DNA from: an uncultured Clostridiaceae bacterium
GTDB lineage: Bacteria > Bacillota > Clostridia > Lachnospirales > Lachnospiraceae
Length of the DNA: 19,116 bases
Direction: 5' to 3'
NCBI GenBank assembly: GCA_958441075.1
Contig: CAUCBQ010000018.1
Location: 1-19,116, forward strand
Part shown: positions 13,203 through 19,116 of the stretch, in pieces
Numbering within the stretch: position 1 is the first letter of the stretch
Layout: each line of letters opens with the position of its first letter
Made by a program: the position numbers and the translations under genes
Notes under the pieces: model-generated
The model's input: the letters and a program-made list of their open reading frames with translations, nothing else
Told to the model about the DNA's origin: nothing
Databases searched by the model: none

Positions 13203-14012
13203 CTACACAAGCACTGCGGGCCAGGCCGGAGCTGCCAGAACAAGCTCTGCCTCCCCCTTAAGCTTTTCTGCCAGAACTTCTGCCATATGATGAATAAAAA
13301 TATGCTCCATTCCGTAGTGGCCTGCGTCAATCACCGCCAGTCCCCTGGCTGCCGCATCGATTCCCGTATGGTGCCCGATATCTCCGGTAATCAAAACGTC
13401 TGCTCCCGCAGAAATTGCCTCCTCAATGACGCTTGCCCCGGAGCCGGGACAGAGAGCCGCCGTTTTCACTTCCTTTTCCATCTGTTCAGGCCCGTAAACC
13501 AGAGCAAATGGAAGGCCAAAGGCTTTCTTTACCTCCTCAGCCAGGCTTCCCACTGTCATACTCCTGTTAAAGCTTCCTACCGCTCCAATCCCATAGGAAC
13601 GGAAGATTCCATCTTTTTCCATTTCTCCCATAACCTCTAAGGGGCTTATCTCCTTCATATCCAGCCGGTCAGCTGCCAGCGCTGCCATTCCCTCCGGTGC
13701 AGCGTCAAAATTCGTATGCATGGCATAAAGGGAAATGTCTGCCTGAATCAGCCGCACCAGCCGTCTTGTGATAAAATTCTGATCGTTTACCTTTTTAATG
13801 GGACGGAAAATAAGGGGATGGTGGGTGAGAAGAAGATCTGCCCTTTCCCGGATTGCCGCCTCCACAACCTCATCCGTCGCATCCAGGGCAATATAGATCT
13901 TTTTTACCTCCTTATCACTTCTTCCCGCCAAAAGTCCGGGATTATCCCAGTCACAGGCACAGCCTTCCGGAGCTGTTTCCTGTAATATCTTTATGATGTC
14001 ACTGCACTTCAT
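13203..14012 (-). CDS. Nif3-like dinuclear metal centre hexameric protein (DUF34, YqfO-type)
   Basis: Members of the Nif3/DUF34 family form toroid hexamers with a two-metal site; some are annotated as GTP cyclohydrolase I type 2 homologues, but the true role is unsettled. The 269-residue protein has the family's metal-ligand motifs: L-T-H-H-P-L-I-F (62-69), H-T-N-F-D (99-103), and near the C-terminus I-T-G-D-I-G-H-H and D-A-G-H-Y-G-M-E. I start it at 14012, not at an upstream in-frame ATG (14126), because GGGAGG (14019-14024) is 6 nt from 14012, homology begins there (M-K-C-S-D-I-I), and the longer form would cut deep into trmK. It overlaps the trmK end by 14 nt, suggesting coupling. At 269 residues it lacks the extra inserted domain of the longer B. 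subtilis YqfO. The trmK-nif3 pairing is widely conserved in Firmicutes. Confidence 0.93.
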   Translation of the reverse strand: MKCSDIIKILQETAPEGCACDWDNPGLLAGRSDKEVKKIYIALDATDEVVEAAIRERADLLLTHHPLIFRPIKKVNDQNFITRRLVRLIQADISLYAMHTNFDAAPEGMAALAADRLDMKEISPLEVMGEMEKDGIFRSYGIGAVGSFNRSMTVGSLAEEVKKAFGLPFALVYGPEQMEKEVKTAALCPGSGASVIEEAISAGADVLITGDIGHHTGIDAAARGLAVIDAGHYGMEHIFIHHMAEVLAEKLKGEAELVLAAPAWPAVLV

Positions 14013-14730
14013 ATTCTGCCTCCCTGATCCATGATAATTCTTCCAAGAGAACCTTTCTGGCCTTTTTCTGGCCTTCCGTAAGATCTGTCTCTTCTTTTGG
14101 AAAGGATGCAAGGATAGCGCGCACACGATCCTCTTCCTTTTTTAAATATTCTTTTAAAACGGGATTCTTCTGATCAAGAAGATATTTTCCATAGCGGTAT
14201 TCAATGGTTCTGCCATAGGCCATGGAGCCCCGTACCACGCTCATAACTGTATAATATTTGCCTTCCTCCCGGAGCATGGCCTCTTTTTCAATAGAAAATC
14301 CCTGCTCCGAAAGAAAACGGCGTACCTTTTCCAGATCTGACTGAGGGGAGAGTATAAAGCGCCGGATGCTGCTCCAGAGCCGCTTTCCCTCCCGTATGAT
14401 TCTGATTTCCAGTTCTCCCCCCATACCGGCGATAATCACCGTATCTGCCTCACCGGGCTTTAACTCCTTTAAGCCATCGCTTAACCGGGTGCTTATGGGA
14501 ATATCTGAAATCTCTGCCTCTTTTATATGGGCAGCTGCCCGTTTTAGAGGTCCCTTCCGAACATCCATGGCAAGAGCGCTTTTTATGCGGCCTTTTTTCG
14601 CCAGATAAATAGGAACAAAGCCGTGATCTGTACCGACATCAGCGATCCGGCTGTCCTGAGGCACAAAAGAGGCCACAAGTTTCAGGCGCTCTGACAGATG
14701 AGGGATAAAATTTTCTGTATAATTTGTCAT
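13999..14730 (-). CDS. trmK: tRNA (adenine(22)-N(1))-methyltransferase TrmK
   Basis: TrmK methylates N1 of A22 in tRNA using S-adenosylmethionine. The 243-residue protein has an N-terminal L-S-x-R-L-K-L-V-A segment, the SAM-binding loop D-V-G-T-D-H-G (31-37), A-M-D-V after beta strand 2 (54-57), I-A-G-M-G-G (100-105), and a C-terminal helical coiled-coil-like part rich in Lys/Glu. The ATG at 14730 has AGGA 8 nt upstream. Only 29 nt separate it from dnaG; in many Firmicutes rpoD (sigA) lies in this gap and here it does not. A TATAAT reads in the gap on the minus strand, but I find no matching -35, so I treat trmK as co-transcribed with dnaG. The stop overlaps the Nif3 gene start. Confidence 0.94.
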   Translation of the reverse strand: MTNYTENFIPHLSERLKLVASFVPQDSRIADVGTDHGFVPIYLAKKGRIKSALAMDVRKGPLKRAAAHIKEAEISDIPISTRLSDGLKELKPGEADTVIIAGMGGELEIRIIREGKRLWSSIRRFILSPQSDLEKVRRFLSEQGFSIEKEAMLREEGKYYTVMSVVRGSMAYGRTIEYRYGKYLLDQKNPVLKEYLKKEEDRVRAILASFPKEETDLTEGQKKARKVLLEELSWIREAEYEVQ

Positions 14731-14759
14731 ATTCGTTTTCCTGTTATTATAGTTTTTTA

Positions 14760-16616
14760 TTAATCCAGAGAAATGTGAAGCTGCTTTAAGGCAGCCTGCT
14801 GCTTTATGATCTCCTGAAGCTGGGCGATGTCCCCTGCATTGCGGCTGGCAGTATCAAGGCTGTTTTTCCTCACCTTTAAAACCGTTTCCGCAAAGGCTTT
14901 TTTCTGTTCCTCATTATTCAGTGACTCCTTCAGGCTGGCATTAAAGAGAGCTGCTACCTCCCTGTACTGGTCGTCGTCATTGATAAAACGGCTGAGAATG
15001 GCAGCGGGATTTAAACTGCCCTGCTCATGGCCCTCAAAGACCATCACTGCCACCTGATGATACAGCTCCTCCACAAAATCATCTGCTGTTATGATTCCCC
15101 GAATCTTATCAAACAGAGACGGATTCTCAATGAGCCAGGTCAAAAGCAGACGCTGGGAGCGGCGTATACCATCCTCTCTGTCGGGACGGCGGCGGTTTCT
15201 GGCTGGCGATCCGTCCCTTGTCCGGCTTTCAGCCGTTCCCTCAAAAGAGGACGTCTCATCCGATGATGCTTCTCTGCTGCCGCGGCCTCCTGTATCCTCC
15301 CTGTAGCTATCTCCTGACTTTAATCCAAGCTTCATTCCCATGCGGTTTACCAGCTGGCGCAGCTCCTCCTCCCGGATCATATGCGCTCTGGCTACTGCCT
15401 GAAGATAATTATCTCTCTCTAAGGGTTCCCCGAACTGGAGCAGCTTTCTGGCCGTTTCCTGATAAAATTTCGTTTTCTGCTCCGGATCATCCATGGAATA
15501 CTCCCTCTTAAGCACATCAATCTCAAACAGGAAACTGTTTTTCGCCTCTGAAATCCTCGTTCTGAATGCATCCGGCCCCATCTTCTTGATAAATTCATCC
15601 GGGTCCTTGCAGGGACTCATATTCAGAATTCTGGCTGAAATTCCTGCTTCCCGCAGAATTGGAATGGCTCTCAGGGCTGCCTTTATGCCGGCGCCGTCGC
15701 TGTCATAGGTTAATACCACCTGATCTGTATAGCGTTTCAGAATCCCTGCATGCTGGCTGGTAAAGGCGGTTCCCAGAGATGCCACCGCATTGGTAAATCC
15801 GGCCTGATGCAGGGAAATCACATCCAGATAGCCCTCGCAGATCAGCATGAACTTTTCTCTTGTAGTTCTGGCATAATTTAAGCCGTAAAGGCTTCGGCTT
15901 TTATCAAACAGCCGGGTTTCCGGGGAATTTAAATACTTTGGTTCCCCCTCCCCCATTACGCGTCCGCCAAAGCCGATCACACGATTATTTACATCCATAA
16001 TGGGAAACATGACCCGGTTCCAGAACTTATCCCGTCCTCCCCGCTCCTCTACAGTCACAAGGCCCGTTTCTTTCAGAAAACTGTCCTCATATCCCTTTTC
16101 TCTTAAAAACCGATACAGATCATCGCTTGTCTTATTGGAATAGCCCAGGCCAAACCGCAGAATTGTTTCATCTGTAAGCCCCCGTTTTTCCTTAAAGTAT
16201 TCATATCCCGCTTTTCCCTGAGGCTGCTTTAACTGATAATAAAAATAATTGGCAGCCAGCTTATTTACCTCCAGAAGCCGGGCGCGAAATTCTGCCTGTT
16301 CCCTGGCTTCTTTGCTGTATTCCATCTTGGGAAGACTGATCCCGGCCCGGTCTGCCAGAGCAGTCAGCGCCTCCTGAAATGTATAATTTTCATACTCCAT
16401 CACAAAGGTAAGCACATTTCCCCCTGCCCCGCAGCCAAAACAGTAATACATCTGCTTGGACGGAGAAACGGAAAAGGAAGGCGATTTTTCATTGTGAAAC
16501 GGACAAAGGCCAAAATAATTGGCCCCTTTTTTCTGCAGCTTTACATATCCTGAGATCACATCCACGATGTCATTTTTCATCCTCACTTCTTCTATGACTT
16601 CATCCGGATAGTACAT
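14760..16616 (-). CDS. dnaG: DNA primase DnaG
   Basis: DnaG makes RNA primers for Okazaki fragments at the replication fork, loading through DnaB helicase. The 618-residue protein shows all three domains. The N-terminal zinc-binding domain has C38-x2-H41 and C59-x2-C62. The RNA polymerase core has N-R-V-I-G-F-G-G-R (211-219) and a TOPRIM site with E-G-Y-L-D (261-265) and Y-D-S-D-G-A-G (304-310). After a charged, Ser/Arg-rich linker (about 433-484), a helical C-terminal region fits the DnaB-interacting domain. The ATG at 16616 has AAGGGAG 7 nt upstream; an overlapping ATG at 16620 is in a frame that stops after a few codons. The gene follows dgt by 24 nt and precedes trmK by 29 nt, so it is within the operon. 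Confidence 0.97.
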   Translation of the reverse strand: MYYPDEVIEEVRMKNDIVDVISGYVKLQKKGANYFGLCPFHNEKSPSFSVSPSKQMYYCFGCGAGGNVLTFVMEYENYTFQEALTALADRAGISLPKMEYSKEAREQAEFRARLLEVNKLAANYFYYQLKQPQGKAGYEYFKEKRGLTDETILRFGLGYSNKTSDDLYRFLREKGYEDSFLKETGLVTVEERGGRDKFWNRVMFPIMDVNNRVIGFGGRVMGEGEPKYLNSPETRLFDKSRSLYGLNYARTTREKFMLICEGYLDVISLHQAGFTNAVASLGTAFTSQHAGILKRYTDQVVLTYDSDGAGIKAALRAIPILREAGISARILNMSPCKDPDEFIKKMGPDAFRTRISEAKNSFLFEIDVLKREYSMDDPEQKTKFYQETARKLLQFGEPLERDNYLQAVARAHMIREEELRQLVNRMGMKLGLKSGDSYREDTGGRGSREASSDETSSFEGTAESRTRDGSPARNRRRPDREDGIRRSQRLLLTWLIENPSLFDKIRGIITADDFVEELYHQVAVMVFEGHEQGSLNPAAILSRFINDDDQYREVAALFNASLKESLNNEEQKKAFAETVLKVRKNSLDTASRNAGDIAQLQEIIKQQAALKQLHISLD

Positions 16617-16640
16617 GCATCTTCTCCCTTCCGACTCTTT

Positions 16641-17648
16641 TCAGTACACCTTCCACCGTTTGGGCACAAACAGCTCCTCAAACTGGTCAATGGCGTAAAT
16701 ATCACTCATTCCCGCAATATAATCGCAGACCACCCGGGATTTTTTCTCCCCATTTACCATCAAAAGAATATATTCCATGGGAAGCTGGTCCACGTGCTTC
16801 ATATAGTATTCATACAGTCTGGCAATCATCTCCTGAGCCTTGCCCTCTTCTGCTTTTGGAATATCATTTCTGTATACATGTTCAAACATCCACTGGCGCA
16901 GGCCCTTCATAGCCTCCTCCATATCCGGCGACATGGCGATCTGAGGCTGATCCATACTGTTTAAAATAAGATCCCGGATCATCCGATTTAACCGCTCTCT
17001 CACACTGTTTCCCAGAACGTCTGTATATTCCTTTGGAAGCTCCTCCTCTGCAAACATATGGGCACGGATGGCATCGTCTATATCGTGGTTGATATAGGCG
17101 ATCTTGTCTGACAGCCGGACAATGGCTCCTTCCAGCGTGGAGGGATGACCGGCAGTCCGGTGGTTTAAAATCCCATCCCTGACCTCCCAGGTCAGATTAA
17201 GTCCCCTTCCGTCCTTTTCCAGTACCTCTACAATGCGGACACTCTGCTCATAATGGGTAAAGCCGTCCTCACAGATCTGATTTAAAATATACTCTCCCGA
17301 ATGCCCAAAGGGCGTATGGCCCAGATCGTGGCCCAAAGCAATGGCTTCTGTAAGGCTTTCGTTCAAACGCAGGGATTTTGCAATGGTTCTGGCAATCTGG
17401 GACACCTCCAGGGTATGTGTCAGCCGGGTACGGTAATGATCCCCTTCCGGAGCCAAAAACACCTGTGTTTTATGCTTCATCCTGCGGAATGCCTTGCTGT
17501 GAAGAATCCGGTCTCTGTCTCTTTGATACTCCGGCCGTATATCGCAGAGCGGTTCTGTCCGGTCCCGTCCCCGCGTACGGGAAGAAAAGGAGGCATAGGG
17601 GCTTAAAATCTGCTCCTCCAAAGCTTCCAGAGACTCTCTTACATTCAT
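16641..17648 (-). CDS. dgt: Deoxyguanosinetriphosphate triphosphohydrolase-like protein (HD domain)
   Basis: HD-domain dNTP triphosphohydrolases cleave dNTPs to nucleoside and tripolyphosphate, helping set dNTP pools. The 335-residue length matches the shorter Dgt-like subfamily. Metal ligands of the HD site are visible: H78 in R-L-T-H-T-L-E-V, H107-D108 in A-L-G-H-D-L-G-H-T-P-F-G-H-S-G-E, and D181 in L-S-D-K-I-A-Y-I-N-H-D. The N-terminal R-x-x-F-R-R-M-K-H-K-T-Q-V-F segment is also typical. The substrate range of this subfamily is often broader than dGTP and cannot be read from sequence. The ATG at 17648 has GAGGTG close upstream. It is the first gene of an operon driven by the promoter at 17729-17757, and its neighbour dnaG links nucleotide pools with replication. 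Confidence 0.93.
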   Translation of the reverse strand: MNVRESLEALEEQILSPYASFSSRTRGRDRTEPLCDIRPEYQRDRDRILHSKAFRRMKHKTQVFLAPEGDHYRTRLTHTLEVSQIARTIAKSLRLNESLTEAIALGHDLGHTPFGHSGEYILNQICEDGFTHYEQSVRIVEVLEKDGRGLNLTWEVRDGILNHRTAGHPSTLEGAIVRLSDKIAYINHDIDDAIRAHMFAEEELPKEYTDVLGNSVRERLNRMIRDLILNSMDQPQIAMSPDMEEAMKGLRQWMFEHVYRNDIPKAEEGKAQEMIARLYEYYMKHVDQLPMEYILLMVNGEKKSRVVCDYIAGMSDIYAIDQFEELFVPKRWKVY

Positions 17649-17728
17649 TCCGCCACCTCTTTTCTCTGATTGTCTGTCTGATGTATAAACAAAAGCACCG
17701 GCTGCGTCCTGTGGCAGTCGATGCTCTC

Positions 17729-17757
17729 ATTATAGCACAAATATGTTCCGATGAACA
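17729..17757 (-). promoter_or_regulatory. Promoter of the dgt-dnaG-trmK-nif3-kinase-lgt operon
   Basis: A consensus TATAAT (17729-17734) on the minus strand is preceded directly by TGC, giving an extended -10 (TGnTATAAT). A weak -35 candidate TGTTCA (17752-17757) lies 17 nt upstream, as expected when an extended -10 is present. Transcription would start near 17722, leaving a leader of about 74 nt before dgt. Confidence 0.65.
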
Positions 17758-17787
17758 GCGCGGCTTTCACTCATGATGTCTCCGCTG

Positions 17788-18849
17788 TCAGGAAGCTTCA
17801 TGGCAGCCTGTCACATCCGGCACTACCGCCACCTTGATCACATGATCCCTGCGGTTTTCAAAAAGCTCATATGCTGCCTCAATCTCCGAAAGCTTAAATC
17901 TATGTGTAATTAAAGCTGTTGTATCCAGCTTTCCCTCACGAATCAGGGAAAGAATTTCCTCACAGTCACAGCCATCCACTCCGCCTGTTTTAAAGGTCAG
18001 ATTTTTTCCATACATCTCAGGAAGAGGCAGTACCTGGGGCCTGTCATAGAGGGCCACTACAGTCACTGTTCCATTCGGCCGGGCACACTCCCATGCCATA
18101 CGGAAGGTATCCTCTGTTCCCGCCACTTCCAGAACCACATCCGCACCTCCATGGCGGCTTTCTCTCTGTACTGCCTCCCAAACCTCCTCCGGAGAAATAA
18201 CTGTCACATCCGGATAATGCTCCCTGATAAAACAGCGTCTTTCCTCATCCTGTTCACACAGAAGAATCTTTTCCGGCTCCTTTAACATCACACACAGCAG
18301 AGTGCAGATACCTGTCGGGCCGCCGCCAATAATCAGCACCGTATCCTCTCTGGTAATCTCTGATATTCTGGCTGCCCAGAACCCGGTAGCCAGTACGTCG
18401 CCCACAAAAAGAGCCTGTTCATCACTGACCTCAGCCGGGATTTTATTTAACCCCTGGTCTGCATATGGAACACGCACGTACTCTGCCTGACCTCCGTCAA
18501 TCCGGCATCCCAAAGCCCAGCCGCCATCCGGATCTGTACAGTTATTTACATAACCCTTCCGGCAGAAAAAACACGTACCGCAAAAGGTTTCTACATTTAC
18601 CGTTACCCGGTCTCCCGGCTTTACTCCGGTTACATCTTCTCCGATTTCTTCCACAATTCCCACCATTTCATGGCCCACCGTTATTCCGGGAACCGCCCGG
18701 GGCACAGAACCGTGCTTAATATGAAGATCACTGGTACAGATGCTGGACATGGTAACGCGCACAATAGCATCTCTGGAATCCAAAATCTTTGGAACGGGCT
18801 TGCTGCAGAGCTCAAATTTTCCCTTTTCCACATAGGTATACGCAAGCAT
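17788..18849 (-). CDS. Zinc-dependent medium-chain alcohol dehydrogenase
   Basis: Medium-chain dehydrogenase/reductase that probably interconverts an alcohol and a carbonyl using NAD(H); substrate unknown. The 353-residue protein has the catalytic zinc ligands C38 (S-I-C-T-S-D-L-H), H60-E61 (G-H-E) and probably D151 (G-D-V-L-A-T-G), and the structural zinc set C90, C93, C96 and C104. Its Rossmann fold has G-G-G-P-T-G (175-180), and an acidic residue ends the second strand (L-C-E-Q), which favours NAD over NADP. I place the start at 18849. The AGGAGG at 18857-18862 lies 7 nt upstream, whereas a start at 18867 would put that Shine-Dalgarno inside the coding region. It resembles the threonine/butanediol/secondary alcohol dehydrogenase branch. 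It sits 139 nt ahead of dgt, which has its own promoter, so it is probably a separate unit. Confidence 0.9.
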   Translation of the reverse strand: MLAYTYVEKGKFELCSKPVPKILDSRDAIVRVTMSSICTSDLHIKHGSVPRAVPGITVGHEMVGIVEEIGEDVTGVKPGDRVTVNVETFCGTCFFCRKGYVNNCTDPDGGWALGCRIDGGQAEYVRVPYADQGLNKIPAEVSDEQALFVGDVLATGFWAARISEITREDTVLIIGGGPTGICTLLCVMLKEPEKILLCEQDEERRCFIREHYPDVTVISPEEVWEAVQRESRHGGADVVLEVAGTEDTFRMAWECARPNGTVTVVALYDRPQVLPLPEMYGKNLTFKTGGVDGCDCEEILSLIREGKLDTTALITHRFKLSEIEAAYELFENRRDHVIKVAVVPDVTGCHEAS

Positions 18850-18856
18850 GAAAGAA

Positions 18857-18862
18857 CCTCCT
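18857..18862 (-). promoter_or_regulatory. Shine-Dalgarno that sets the alcohol dehydrogenase start
   Basis: AGGAGG on the minus strand, 7 nt from the ATG at 18847-18849. It lies inside the six-codon extension that would exist if the ATG at 18867 were used, which argues against that start. Confidence 0.85.
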
Positions 18863-18867
18863 GACAT

Positions 18868-19005
18868 TTAAAATAACTGCTTACAGCTTACCACAATGCC
18901 GCAGGTTTCGCAATCACAGAGGTTTTCTTTTTTAAGATCCAAAGCAGGAAGGAACTCTGGATTTTTGTTGTAAACAGCTGCTTTTATAAACTGTCTCTGA
19001 CACAC
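18868..19005 (-). other. Possible small cysteine-rich ORF or gene remnant upstream of the alcohol dehydrogenase
   Basis: A frame on the minus strand stays open from a TGA at 19027-19029 to a TAA at 18868-18870. From the only standard start in it, a GTG at 19003-19005, it would give 45 residues. The end reads N-L-C-D-C-E-T-C-G-I-V-V-S-C-K-Q-L-F with four closely spaced cysteines (C30, C32, C35, C41), a metal-binding look. The middle (Y-N-K-N-P-E-F-L-P-A-L-D-L) also looks protein-like. Only a poorly spaced GGGAG precedes the GTG. It could be an unannotated micro-protein, the 3' remnant of a lost gene, or chance. I do not recognise a family. Its stop is adjacent to, and in frame with, the upstream ATG of the dehydrogenase reading frame. 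Confidence 0.2.
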
Positions 19006-19039
19006 AGCGCTCCCGAGGATGTCAAGTCATTGCTACAAA

Positions 19040-19086
19040 AAATATGCGGCTTTTTTGCCACGAAAATGGCTTAAAACCGCATATTT
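19040..19086 (-). terminator. Terminator-like hairpin for a gene beyond the right edge
   Basis: A perfect 10-bp outer stem (AAATATGCGG/CCGCATATTT) continues, after a bulge, through A-T pairs to an inner GCCA/TGGC stem around a CGAAAA-type loop. On the minus strand the stem runs into six T. The likely role is to end transcription entering from the right. The outermost stem pairs are A-T, and an attenuator role in the dehydrogenase leader cannot be excluded. Confidence 0.55.
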
Positions 19087-19116
19087 CTGTATAGAGGACG
19101 TTATATAATTGTCACA

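Noticed and set aside
14013..14126. Longer Nif3 frame starting at 14126
   Set aside because: The extra 38 residues are the out-of-frame reading of the trmK 3' end. A strong Shine-Dalgarno and family homology both begin at 14012.
14731..14759. TATAAT in the dnaG-trmK gap as a trmK promoter
   Set aside because: No -35 or extended -10 found; a TTCACA lies 22 nt away, too far.
17758..17790. Hairpin after the alcohol dehydrogenase (ACAGCG/CGCTGT) as its terminator
   Set aside because: Short 6-bp stem with a long loop and no T-run after it.
18850..18867. Upstream ATG at 18867 as the alcohol dehydrogenase start
   Set aside because: It would place the AGGAGG ribosome-binding site inside the coding region; the ATG at 18849 is ideally spaced from it.
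19018..19030. Perfect TTGACA upstream of the alcohol dehydrogenase as a -35 box
   Set aside because: No -10-like hexamer occurs 16-19 nt downstream; the nearest TATAAA is about 31 nt away.
1..19116. CRISPR arrays, insertion sequences, prophage genes, tRNA or rRNA genes
   Set aside because: No repeat-spacer pattern, transposase, phage protein, rRNA-like segment or tRNA cloverleaf was seen; the window is ordinary core chromosome.

Overview
This window is a stretch of core chromosome from a Gram-positive, endospore-former-type Firmicute, most likely a Lachnospiraceae/Clostridium cluster XIVa-type organism. That call rests on gene content and order: a dcw (division and cell wall) cluster with MraZ and two tandem class B penicillin-binding proteins, preceded by dgt-dnaG-trmK-nif3 and a TGS-domain nucleoside kinase. 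Promoters are of sigma-A type and Shine-Dalgarno sequences are strong. I could run no database search, so the taxon is inference. Every convincing gene lies on the minus strand, so transcription runs from 19116 towards 1. The long plus-strand ORFs are antisense shadows.

Right end (about 17.8-19.1 kb): a terminator-like hairpin (19040-19086), a short cysteine-rich open frame of uncertain status, and a zinc-dependent medium-chain alcohol dehydrogenase. The dehydrogenase start is corrected here to 18849.

Middle (10.46-17.76 kb): a housekeeping operon read from an extended -10 promoter at 17729-17757. Its order is dgt (dNTP triphosphohydrolase), dnaG (primase), trmK (tRNA m1A22 methyltransferase), a Nif3/DUF34 protein, a TGS-uridine-kinase-like nucleoside kinase, and lgt (lipoprotein diacylglyceryl transferase). 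A strong intrinsic terminator follows at 10459-10506. rpoD, usually found between dnaG and trmK in Firmicutes, is absent.

Left (1-10.41 kb): the dcw operon. A near-consensus promoter (10385-10413) is followed at once by an array of four 10-nt-spaced AAGTGG-type MraZ boxes, the expected autoregulatory operator. Then come mraZ, rsmH, an ftsL-like gene, two class B PBPs (by position pbpB and spoVD), mraY, murD, ftsW (or spoVE), and the first 42 codons of murA running off the left edge. A second promoter overlapping the spoVD stop codon probably boosts mraY-murD-ftsW-murA. murE, murF and murG are missing from the places where related clusters often carry them.

Together the dcw genes make the cytoplasmic and lipid-linked peptidoglycan precursors (MurA, MurD, MraY) and polymerise and cross-link septal or cortex wall (FtsW plus PBPs, with FtsL as scaffold). 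I do not see an unknown defence, mobile or biosynthetic system. The points most worth a second look are the long arginine-rich cytoplasmic tail of FtsW and the matching tails on FtsL and the first PBP, the missing rpoD/murE/murG, the KTA variant motif in the second PBP, and the cysteine-rich micro-ORF. No gene-free stretch exceeds 300 bases.
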